A stretch of DNA of 64,000 nucleotides from Cloacimonetes bacterium UBA6097 (GTDB lineage: Bacteria > Cloacimonadota > Cloacimonadia > Cloacimonadales > Cloacimonadaceae), in NCBI GenBank assembly GCA_002435865.1, contig DIWV01000007.1:363611-427610 (forward strand), read 5' to 3'. The notes beneath the pieces were generated by a model that was not told the origin of the DNA, ran no database searches, and saw nothing but the letters and a program-made list of their open reading frames with translations. This document shows positions 26,107 through 34,055 of the stretch, piece after piece. Both the position numbers and the translations under genes were made by a program. How positions within the stretch are numbered: the stretch's first letter is position 1; each line of letters starts with the position of its first letter.

Positions 26107-27129
26107 ATGAAAAGAGATATTGTTTTGCAATTTATCATTTTGGTTGTATCAACATCAATTAGTTTACACGCTTCTTTTGCGGGTTGCTTTATCCCCAAAG
26201 TCACGGCTTATTTCAAAGATGGGCACAATCTTACTGGGCATTTTAATTTTTGGCTTGAGAGAATCCAGGATGCTGACCCTATTGCTTATAGAAAGTACAT
26301 TGAAGAGCACCCGGTTATGCAAAAGGGTGATAATATCCTGGGTCTTTGCTTGCCTGCTTATAAAGAACAGGAAGTTGAAGTAGCTAAAGAATACACAGAT
26401 TGTAAATATGGTAAATTTGTTATCTTCGAATCAATTGACAATGTCATGCTCAAAGACTTAGATAGTCTTATATATATAGATACTGAATTGGGAGCATATT
26501 TGAATTGGAGTGTGATTAACAGACAGCAGTCAGCGTTGCTTAACAAAGAGGTAGTTTCAATCCAGGTTGCAAATAGTGCTTTTACGGCTTATAAACTTAT
26601 AAATACTAATAAAGAGATTTCCTGGCAGGAACTATTCCTGTATGCTTGTTTTTTTAGCGATTATGAATATGGATGCTATCCCATTGATAAAATAAGCTGG
26701 TATGAGACAGCAAATGAAATGGTAGTATTGCAGGATTCTCTAATGAGTTCAACATACAATGATAGAGATAGAGCGTTGTCGGTTATGATTGCCTGGACTG
26801 ACAAGGCTATTGAAGCTTTGGCCTCCCTAAAACCTTATGTATCTGCATTTGAGTTGTACACAGAACCTCAAAGGTCTGAATTTATGGACAGTTTAAACAT
26901 TGCTATAACCAGGTGCAAGGATTTCAATAACAGATTATTATCAATAAAAAACGAGACTCAGCTTAAGGAATATAGCGATAAAATAAAGCTTCGAAAGTAC
27001 TGGGATGATTATTTCGATGTAATTTTCCCCCAATTTCCAAATTTTGGCAGGTTTGAAGAAGTTGAATCAGTTTTGGGCAACTATCTGGCTGATAAAGGAA
27101 TCGTTCTTCTGTATTATATCGTTGATTGA
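26107..27129 (+). CDS. Hypothetical secreted protein
   Basis: 340 residues with a signal peptide (about 1-24, ending in LHASFAG). The mature part is helical with many acidic and Tyr residues (YACFFSDYEYGCYP near 180) and no motif I recognise. The first residues after the signal peptide read KVTAYFKDGHNLTGHFNFWL, which resembles a single beta-hairpin of an SH3/LSm-like domain. It starts 54 bases after lpxH and may be a separate unit. Repeats follow it directly. Confidence 0.6.
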   Translation: MKRDIVLQFIILVVSTSISLHASFAGCFIPKVTAYFKDGHNLTGHFNFWLERIQDADPIAYRKYIEEHPVMQKGDNILGLCLPAYKEQEVEVAKEYTDCKYGKFVIFESIDNVMLKDLDSLIYIDTELGAYLNWSVINRQQSALLNKEVVSIQVANSAFTAYKLINTNKEISWQELFLYACFFSDYEYGCYPIDKISWYETANEMVVLQDSLMSSTYNDRDRALSVMIAWTDKAIEALASLKPYVSAFELYTEPQRSEFMDSLNIAITRCKDFNNRLLSIKNETQLKEYSDKIKLRKYWDDYFDVIFPQFPNFGRFEEVESVLGNYLADKGIVLLYYIVD

Positions 27130-27173
27130 TAGATACTAAACTTTCCCTTAATTTTCTCATATCAAACCTCTTT

Positions 27174-27253
27174 GGGACGATACTATGTAACTCGGCACGT
27201 GAGTGCCGTGAAAGGGGATAAAAGTAGTAATGAGTCCGGCAGGACGGCACCAT
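27174..27253 (+). repeat. Compound hairpin element, copy IV
   Basis: GGGACGATACTATGTAA, the hairpin CTCGGCACGTGAGTGCCGTG (27191-27210), a spacer, and GAGTCCGGCAGGACGGCACC. Same order as copies I and III, with a different but self-complementary hairpin. Confidence 0.75.
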
Positions 27254-27285
27254 ACTTATATGGTTTATTAAACAAAAGCTTTTGC

Positions 27286-27347
27286 GAAGTCCGATTTGCC
27301 CTTAGATATCATGTATATTGATAGGTTACACCGGCAAATTGGACTCC
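27286..27347 (+). repeat. 62-bp palindromic element, copy 5
   Basis: GAAGTCCGATTTGCC ... GGCAAATTGGACTCC with ATTGATAGG in the middle, 20 kb from the other four copies. An ATCCGATAGGAC mini-palindrome and ACGATACTAT follow. Confidence 0.75.
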
Positions 27348-27443
27348 TGCAAAATCCGATAGGACGATACTATCCCTCTTATACTATACGTTATAAACCA
27401 TAAATCTTTCTTAATTGGTCTTCGGGAGATGCTAGGGAGATGT

Positions 27444-27480
27444 AAGGGGTATCTAAGGGTAAACCCCTTAGATACCCCTT
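27444..27480. repeat. Perfect 16-bp stem-loop
   Basis: AAGGGGTATCTAAGGG, loop TAAAC, CCCTTAGATACCCCTT. There is no T-run directly after it on either strand, so it is not a standard terminator. Confidence 0.7.
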
Positions 27481-27561
27481 AGAAATAAGTTCAAAATCAA
27501 ATGGATTGGTTAAGGAATGCTTAAGGAATAAAAAAGAAACAAATCTGTAGAATACAAGAAA

Positions 27562-27591
27562 AAGGACAGGCTTCAGCCTGTCCTTCTTAGT
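27562..27591 (-). terminator. Terminator of the tricorn protease gene
   Basis: AAGGACAGGCT / AGCCTGTCCTT with a TC loop, an 11-bp perfect stem. On the minus strand it is followed by a T-rich run (CCTTTTTCTTG) 26 bases past the stop at 27617. Confidence 0.85.
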
Positions 27592-27616
27592 TACTAAATA
27601 TATCTATTGTAATTAA

Positions 27617-30600
27617 TTATGGTAAGGGCAGCCTGGGTTTTTTACTGAAATCAGGCTTTAAGGGTGGATTTTTCTTCAATTCATCCAAAACTACCTGAAT
27701 AGAGGTATCAAGCTGCGGGTCTATTCCTTTCACATAATCCTGTGGCAGCATATCAACTTCGATATCGGGATCTGTGCCATAGTTTTCCACACCCCAGCCG
27801 ACATCTTTAAACCAGAAGCTGAATTCCGGTTGGGTTGTAACAGTGCCGTCTACCAGCCAATGTCTGGGCCAGATGCCAATTACACCGCCCCAGGTACGCT
27901 TTCCGACCAGTTTACCAAGTTTCATAAGCTTGAAACTGTGACTGATGATATCACCGTCGCTTCCGGCGTGTTCATTAGTCAGCATAACCATGGCACCCAT
28001 CGGAGCGTCATTCGGATAAGGATTTGCTCCCCACCAACGCGTTAAATCATAACCAATCCGTTTGCGAGCCAGTTTCTGCAATAACAGTCCGGAAACGCTG
28101 CCGCCTCCATTAAAACGCACATCAACCACCAGACCGTCATAATCAACTTCAGCTAAAAACATGCGGTGGAACATTATGAGACCTGCTCTGCCGCAATCAG
28201 GAATATGGATATAGCCAATTTTGCCTTTGGATTTTTTATGCACATATTCACGATTGGCTTCCACCCAGTCAGAGTATCTTGCCCAGTTTTCTTGCTGCAT
28301 TGTTTTAACAGTGACAGTCTTGTTTATCTTCTTATCGGGACTTGTTACGGAAAGCTGTATAAGCTGGTCTGCCAGATTAACGGTGGCTTTTTCAGGTGGA
28401 AGTTCTTTGGTAAGAGGTTGACCATTAATCGCTGTAATCATCCAGCCAGGTTTGATGTCCAGCCCCGGATTCATCAAAGGTGAGCGGTTATCTTCACACC
28501 AATGCCAGCCTTTGAGGATTTTAGTGATTTCCCAGGCTTTATGCTTAGAGTTAAATTTGTAATCAATTCCCAGCTTACCTATGCGATATTGCGGGCTCTG
28601 ACGGTAATCTCCACCCATTTCATAGCAATGGCTGGTGCCGAGTTCGCCCTGCATTTCCCACATTAAATCAGAAAATTCACTGCGGGTTCCGCAACGGGAA
28701 ACCAATGGATAATAACGTTTATAGATTTTCTGCCAGTCTATGCCGGACATGTCTTCTGTCCAGAAATGGTATTTCTGCAAACGCCATGCTTCCCGGAACA
28801 TCTGCTGCCATTCGGGCATTGGTTCGATTTCAAGTTTTACTCTGCTTAAATCAACCCAGCCTGTTTTCCTGCCGGGAGATTCTTCTGTGGGTAGAGTTGC
28901 CTTGGAATCAAGCTTGGTGGAGATAACTCTGAGCTTTTGTTTAAATTTAGCTAGAATTGCGGTATTTTCGCCATTAACAGAATAATCCCGGATTCCCCGC
29001 AAATAGGTCCAGCCTTCCAGTTTACTGATATCATAGCATTCCAAAGCGATTTTATCTTCGTCATTGTTCCAGGCAATACTGGGAATGGATATATAGAATA
29101 TGCGGTTAGAGACGGCTGAGAGATTGCCATAGATGCCATTGGTCACAGGAAATTCCACTATGCGGTCAGTAATGCCGTCAAAATCAATTTCCACAGGTTT
29201 GGGAGGTTCCGGTTTCTTAGATTTTTTATCATCTTTAGCAGACCCCTTTTTATCATCTTCAGCTTTGGAGTCGTCTTTTTTAGTATCATTATCCGGTTTG
29301 ATGTCAAATCCCTTCACATCCGGTTGGAAAGGCGAGCGTGTGTCTTTTTTTAAAGGAATCAGATAGGGTTTAACCGCATTCGGAAAGATAAAATCGAACT
29401 GCACTGTATCCATCATGGGTTCAAACGTGCGTGCTGAAAGGAAAAACAAATACTTCCCATCCGGGTCAAAACAGGGGGAATAGTCTTGCAATACAGGCTT
29501 GGTAACATCATGTGTGGTCTTTTTTACAGTATCATAAATGCGGATTAATGTCAGTTTACGGGTTACATCTATGGCGTATGCCAGCCATCTGCCATCGGGA
29601 GACCAGTTATAATCATTCAATATACTGAATTTGTTCTGGTCAATTGTTACAGCTTTACCGGTCTGATAATTTATAATTATCAGCTCGTTTCGATGATTAC
29701 TAAGCGCCAGAAGCTTTCCGGCCGGGGCAATTTTAAGTGAGTAAGGCCTGCCGATATCAATTTTGTCAAAAACCTTTACCTTGGCTTTATCAGGTTCAGT
29801 AAAATCGCTTCTGACCGGATGAATTTCCAGATGCTCTTTGTCTCCCTCATCAGAAATGACGGCTATCTGTTTACCATCGGGAAGATAAGATGTAAGACGA
29901 TAGCGGACAGAGTGCCGGGAACCATATTGTTGAACACTGCCTTCCCAGTTACCAGCTGTGAAGGCTTTCCCACGTGCGGAAATTGCCAGTGAACCGCCAT
30001 CTTTGGATAGTTCTGCAGATTCATTGTATTTTGAGGGGTCAATGAATTTTCTCTGTCTCTGCACAAAGGGACTGTTGTATTCAATTTTTACTGTCTGGAT
30101 GGAATTCTGTACTATATCATAACAAAAAATATCAGCACCAGCCTGCCAGACAATGGACTTTCCGTCTGTAGTAGCACGGCGGGCATAATAATCTTTATGA
30201 TTGCTAATCTTTTTTATATCCCTCCCGTCGGAATTACAGGAATAGATGTTACCGATGCCTTCATGGTCAGATATGAAATAAATACGGCTGCCAATCCATA
30301 AGGGAGATGTGAAATTGCCTTTTATTTTGATAAATGGTTTGAACTCACCTTTGCCGGTTTTATCAATTAATAAGTGACCTGCTGTGCCGCCTCTGTAGCG
30401 TTTCCACCGGGCAGGCTCATTGGTGTTGACTCCCACAACCACACCCTTTGCTCCAAAGGCTATATGTGATGCATTTCCATAGGGAAGAGGTTCTGGAGCA
30501 TGTCCCTCGAGGTCAACTTCATACAAACACTCACCTCTGGTCAGGGGAAGCCGGTAGTTTGTCCAAAATATGATTTTGTTATTTCTCCATGCCATGGGAG

Positions 30601-30862
30601 ATGCCACTCCACCCAGCCAGGTAAGCCTCTTTGCTACTCCGCCGGCTGCAGGAATTACATATATTTCAAAGGTGCCTTCATCATTGCAGGTGAAAGCAAT
30701 CCATTTGCCGTCTGGAGAAAAACGAGGAGAGGAGATAATGCCTAAATTAGCTGTAAGACGAATGGCTTTCCCACCTTTGCGGGAAACTGACCAAAGGTCA
30801 TCTTCTGAAACGAATACGATGTTGTCGCCGTGGATTGTCGGTTGTCGAAAGTAGCCTTGCAT
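27617..30862 (-). CDS. Tricorn-type S41 protease
   Basis: 1081 residues from the ATG at 30862, which AAAGGAG precedes; the in-frame start 27 bases earlier has no site. Two N-terminal beta-propellers (about 1-660) carry TolB/WD-like repeats such as SPRFSPDGKWIAFTCNDEG. A charged Lys/Asp-rich insert (about 510-545) sits in the second propeller. The catalytic C1-PDZ-C2 part follows: GTSHCYEMGG holds the charge-relay His, EHAGSDGD the nucleophile Ser with the next Asp, and VENYGTDPDIEV the Glu. There is no signal peptide, so it is cytoplasmic. Tricorn degrades peptides released by large proteases. A strong terminator follows. Confidence 0.9.
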   Translation of the reverse strand: MQGYFRQPTIHGDNIVFVSEDDLWSVSRKGGKAIRLTANLGIISSPRFSPDGKWIAFTCNDEGTFEIYVIPAAGGVAKRLTWLGGVASPMAWRNNKIIFWTNYRLPLTRGECLYEVDLEGHAPEPLPYGNASHIAFGAKGVVVGVNTNEPARWKRYRGGTAGHLLIDKTGKGEFKPFIKIKGNFTSPLWIGSRIYFISDHEGIGNIYSCNSDGRDIKKISNHKDYYARRATTDGKSIVWQAGADIFCYDIVQNSIQTVKIEYNSPFVQRQRKFIDPSKYNESAELSKDGGSLAISARGKAFTAGNWEGSVQQYGSRHSVRYRLTSYLPDGKQIAVISDEGDKEHLEIHPVRSDFTEPDKAKVKVFDKIDIGRPYSLKIAPAGKLLALSNHRNELIIINYQTGKAVTIDQNKFSILNDYNWSPDGRWLAYAIDVTRKLTLIRIYDTVKKTTHDVTKPVLQDYSPCFDPDGKYLFFLSARTFEPMMDTVQFDFIFPNAVKPYLIPLKKDTRSPFQPDVKGFDIKPDNDTKKDDSKAEDDKKGSAKDDKKSKKPEPPKPVEIDFDGITDRIVEFPVTNGIYGNLSAVSNRIFYISIPSIAWNNDEDKIALECYDISKLEGWTYLRGIRDYSVNGENTAILAKFKQKLRVISTKLDSKATLPTEESPGRKTGWVDLSRVKLEIEPMPEWQQMFREAWRLQKYHFWTEDMSGIDWQKIYKRYYPLVSRCGTRSEFSDLMWEMQGELGTSHCYEMGGDYRQSPQYRIGKLGIDYKFNSKHKAWEITKILKGWHWCEDNRSPLMNPGLDIKPGWMITAINGQPLTKELPPEKATVNLADQLIQLSVTSPDKKINKTVTVKTMQQENWARYSDWVEANREYVHKKSKGKIGYIHIPDCGRAGLIMFHRMFLAEVDYDGLVVDVRFNGGGSVSGLLLQKLARKRIGYDLTRWWGANPYPNDAPMGAMVMLTNEHAGSDGDIISHSFKLMKLGKLVGKRTWGGVIGIWPRHWLVDGTVTTQPEFSFWFKDVGWGVENYGTDPDIEVDMLPQDYVKGIDPQLDTSIQVVLDELKKNPPLKPDFSKKPRLPLP

Positions 30863-30943
30863 ATATAACTCCTTTAATAGGTGTATCACCCCTGAATAGT
30901 ATAGAAAAGGATCCCCTTAGAACATCTGCTATTCAATATAAAG

Positions 30944-31019
30944 TGGTGGGCCCAGAGGGAGTCGAACCCCCGACCGTCCGGTTATGAGCCGGAAGCTCTA
31001 CCAATTGAGCTATAGGCCC
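30944..31019 (-). tRNA. tRNA with CAU anticodon (Met or Ile2)
   Basis: The minus strand folds as a 76-base tRNA with an encoded CCA. The acceptor stem is GGGCCTA / TGGGCCC (one G-T pair), the D arm is GCTC...GAGC, the anticodon arm is TCCGG-CTCATAA-CCGGA, and the T arm has GTTCGA. The anticodon CAU may be elongator Met or, after lysidine modification by TilS, Ile for AUA codons. The anticodon stem (CCGG around CTCATAA, then CGGTCG) looks more like Bacillus tRNA-Ile2 than its tRNA-Met, but I cannot decide. Confidence 0.95.
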
Positions 31020-31109
31020 ACTCTATAAAGTTATGTCTCGCAAAGTTTTTGGATAAGGTCAATTTGTCAAGAGTATTATGATGCCGGATGTAGTTTAGAA
31101 AATCAGTAT

Positions 31110-32765
31110 TTAATTCATCAATATAACTTTTATTGCTTTACCTTTTGAGCCGGAAGCTTTAAGAATGTAAACACCGGGTGGGCATCTTTCTCCTCTGTTG
31201 TTCAGACCATTCCATTCAGTTAAGAGATTTTTCCCCTCAAAACGGCTGGCAGTAATTTTTCTAATTCTTTGTCCTTTATTGTTGTAGATGCCAATATCCT
31301 GATGAGTTTTAAAACTTCCCGCAGAATTTATAAATTCGATTGTCAGTTTCTCCCTGAATGGATTTGGATAACAAATCATATTTGAAACTAACAGTATATC
31401 AGTATCATCGTTATTGATGGTAGTAGTATTGATTTTGGCTATAAAGAAATCTAAGTCAGAAGCGTCACCGGAATTTATTACCAGGACAGGACCAAATCTG
31501 GCTATCCCGGAATACCATCCGCATATGTATACATTGCCTTCATTATCAACTGCAATATCTGTTGGAGTATCATTATTGCTTCCGCCTTCTGATAACATCC
31601 AATCATTACCGGGTCCACTATCACAATATATAAAACCATCAGAATCACCGGATGAAATCAGGTTAAAACCGAATAAGTCTGCGCTGCCTTCATAACTTCC
31701 CGTATAATAAGGATGGGTCTTATATGCACAGGCTCTGCCTTTATCACTGCCAGTTCCACCACCGATATCAGCAAAAGTCCAGTTGCCTGTTAATAATTCA
31801 AATACTGCTCCGTAAGCATCATCACTACCGGAGACACTTGAAAGAGTATAGCTGTCGAATGTGGCAGTTCCTGTTATCCTGCCTGTTATGCATCCGAATT
31901 GTTCTATTAACGAAGCTGAACGGTCAACGGCTATTGAATTAACTCCGGCACCACTTGCACTATTAACCCAACGTATATTTCCATTTGGGTTGTAGCTGGC
32001 AATAAAAGCTCCATTGGCGGGAGATAAGATACCATCAAAATTGCTGCCTTGTCCGCATGTGCCTGTTATATAGGTATTAGCTTGAGAATCGACATCAATT
32101 TTGTAACCATATTCCACCCCGACAGAACCGGCTTTATGCATCCATAGTAAATTCCCGCTTGCATCTATTGCAAAGGTAACAATATCGCTGCCGCCATAAC
32201 TGGTTATGGTTGAATTATCGTGGAAAGTGATTGTGTCGCCAAACCACCCGGCAATAAAACACCTGCCATCGGGAACTACTGCTAATCCGTAACCTATATC
32301 ATTGCTGATTCCACCCTCAGAATAAGCCCAGATTTTATCTCCATTGGGATTTAATTTAAGAATAAAAACATCCCAGCTTCCCGATGATGTTAAATCCTGA
32401 TCTTCAAAATGGGCAGTGCCTCCATAATATCCTGTAATATAGCTATTGCCAAGTGAATCAGTATCTATACTTAGTCCGATATCACCTTCTGAGCCGCCAA
32501 AAGCTTTTGCCCAGAGGGGCACCCCTTCGGAACTGAATTTTGCGACAAAGATATCGTTCAATCCCCAGCCTGTTATAGTAGTTGTACCGATTTGCAGAGT
32601 ATCAACAAATTCTCCCGTTACAAGAATATTGCCCTCATTGTCCAAAGCTATATCCCAAACTCTATCCAGATTACCGGTACCGGCAGATGCAACCCATTCC
32701 CAGTTTAAACCAGCGACAGATAGAATACTTAAGGAAAGGATGGACAACAAGATAATACGTTTCAT
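31110..32765 (-). CDS. Secreted SBBP-repeat beta-propeller protein with sorting domain
   Basis: 551 residues. A signal peptide (1-19) is followed by repeated blades of the SBBP type, for example WDIALDNEGNILVTGEF, LSIDTDSLGNSYITGYYGG and DIAVDNEGNVYICGWYSG. The C-terminus, CYPNPFREKLTIEF...NNKGQRI...EWNGLNNRGE..PPGVYILKA, is a type A sorting/FlgD-like domain. It is presumably a secreted or cell-surface propeller of unknown partner. It lies nine bases downstream of the FtsX-type permease gene, so the two may be expressed together. Confidence 0.8.
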   Translation of the reverse strand: MKRIILLSILSLSILSVAGLNWEWVASAGTGNLDRVWDIALDNEGNILVTGEFVDTLQIGTTTITGWGLNDIFVAKFSSEGVPLWAKAFGGSEGDIGLSIDTDSLGNSYITGYYGGTAHFEDQDLTSSGSWDVFILKLNPNGDKIWAYSEGGISNDIGYGLAVVPDGRCFIAGWFGDTITFHDNSTITSYGGSDIVTFAIDASGNLLWMHKAGSVGVEYGYKIDVDSQANTYITGTCGQGSNFDGILSPANGAFIASYNPNGNIRWVNSASGAGVNSIAVDRSASLIEQFGCITGRITGTATFDSYTLSSVSGSDDAYGAVFELLTGNWTFADIGGGTGSDKGRACAYKTHPYYTGSYEGSADLFGFNLISSGDSDGFIYCDSGPGNDWMLSEGGSNNDTPTDIAVDNEGNVYICGWYSGIARFGPVLVINSGDASDLDFFIAKINTTTINNDDTDILLVSNMICYPNPFREKLTIEFINSAGSFKTHQDIGIYNNKGQRIRKITASRFEGKNLLTEWNGLNNRGERCPPGVYILKASGSKGKAIKVILMN

Positions 32766-32774
32766 AACAGATAT

Positions 32775-34043
32775 TTAGTCAAAGTAGTAGATGGCTTTGA
32801 TGGGATTGATGTTGGAAGCCTTAAGGGCTGGATATATACCGGAGACAAATCCTATCAGAATGGAGAAGAACAGTCCCAGTGCCATTCCCTGCACCGGCAT
32901 GGGCATGGGAATTTTAAAGGCTGCCTGCATTCCCATCAGGGCTAAGCTTGCCAGGGCAATTCCCAATAGCGCACCCAATACTGCCAACGTGATGGCTTCG
33001 AATATAAAATAGAAGAAAATATCGCTTTCAGTAGCTCCGATGCTTTTCCTAACTCCTATTTCCAGCATTTTCTCCTGAATGGATATCAATAACGTGCTAA
33101 ACAGTCCGATACCACCTACTATCAGAGATATGGAAGCAATTACAAACAAAGTAATGTTCCATTTTTTCATGTTCTTTTCAATTTCGTTGGTGATATTGAG
33201 CATCATTGCGCCAATATCCATAAACTGAAAGTTCTGGTACATACTGTGACGTGCCAGCAGCAACTGGCGTACTTCAGTTTTAAAATCATCATAAATCACA
33301 CCATCTTTTGCCTGGAGATAGATGTAAAAGACTGCGCGATTTTGACTTAAATAAATCGCAGCAAATTTAAGAGGAACAAAGACAGCTTTCAAATCGTTCC
33401 TGCGTTCCCAGTTGTTAAAATTCATTCCCTGTCTCTGGTTGAGTTTATCCTTATCCAGAACGCCGATAATCAGATAACGGTGTCCGCTGATATTAATCAT
33501 CCTTCCCACAGGATTGGTTGTTCCGAATTGCTCTTCTGCAAAGTAATAGCCGAGTACTATAACCGGACTTGCATTCTCTTCTTCAAAAGAATTGAAATAG
33601 CGTCCGCTTTTAAGAACATAGGTTTTGTTTTTGAAAAAAGTAGTGTTGGTCCCCTTCAGAGAAACCTGGATATCTTTGTTCTTAACCCTGTATAGGGATT
33701 GGTAATCATTCATGCCATAGATTACTTTATATTGTGTGGAATTCTTGATTGCCTCAAAATCGGAATAATTGAGCGCTTTGATATTCTCAGGAGTTCTTCT
33801 GAACCTGATACCCCGCAATGAACGTGAATCTGTTTGTTCATAACTGGGAGTGATGATAATGGAATTGTTCCAGCCCATGCTTTCCATATTGTTTTTAACA
33901 AGGCTTTTTAACGCATAAACTGATGAAAACATCGTAACTACTGCAAGGACGCCGATAACAATACCTGTCAGGGTTAAAAAAGAGCGCAGTTTATGGTTGG
34001 AAATGCTCTGTAATGCACTGTGGAAAGCATCAGTCAGATGCAT
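32775..34043 (-). CDS. MacB/FtsX-type ABC transporter permease
   Basis: 422 residues. SNHKLRSFLTLTGIVIGVLAVVTMFS (N-terminal span), a periplasmic MacB-like core domain (about 50-270) with GRYFNSFEEENASPVIVLG, and three C-terminal spans carrying KSIGATESDIFFYFIFEA and FVSGIYPALKASNINPIKA. This is the standard mechanotransmission permease layout. No ATPase gene lies next to it, so its MacB/LolD-like partner must be elsewhere. It sits 12 bases after topA and nine before a secreted propeller gene on the same strand. Confidence 0.9.
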   Translation of the reverse strand: MHLTDAFHSALQSISNHKLRSFLTLTGIVIGVLAVVTMFSSVYALKSLVKNNMESMGWNNSIIITPSYEQTDSRSLRGIRFRRTPENIKALNYSDFEAIKNSTQYKVIYGMNDYQSLYRVKNKDIQVSLKGTNTTFFKNKTYVLKSGRYFNSFEEENASPVIVLGYYFAEEQFGTTNPVGRMINISGHRYLIIGVLDKDKLNQRQGMNFNNWERRNDLKAVFVPLKFAAIYLSQNRAVFYIYLQAKDGVIYDDFKTEVRQLLLARHSMYQNFQFMDIGAMMLNITNEIEKNMKKWNITLFVIASISLIVGGIGLFSTLLISIQEKMLEIGVRKSIGATESDIFFYFIFEAITLAVLGALLGIALASLALMGMQAAFKIPMPMPVQGMALGLFFSILIGFVSGIYPALKASNINPIKAIYYFD

Positions 34044-34055
34044 AATACTCTCTTT

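Larger units (their letters stand above)
27130..27616. other. Intergenic region with repeats and two hairpins
   Basis: 487 bases between convergent genes. It contains one compound hairpin element (27174-27253), one 62-bp palindromic element (27286-27347), a perfect 16-bp stem at 27444-27480 and the tricorn gene terminator at 27562-27591. No open frame here looks like a gene. Confidence 0.7.
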
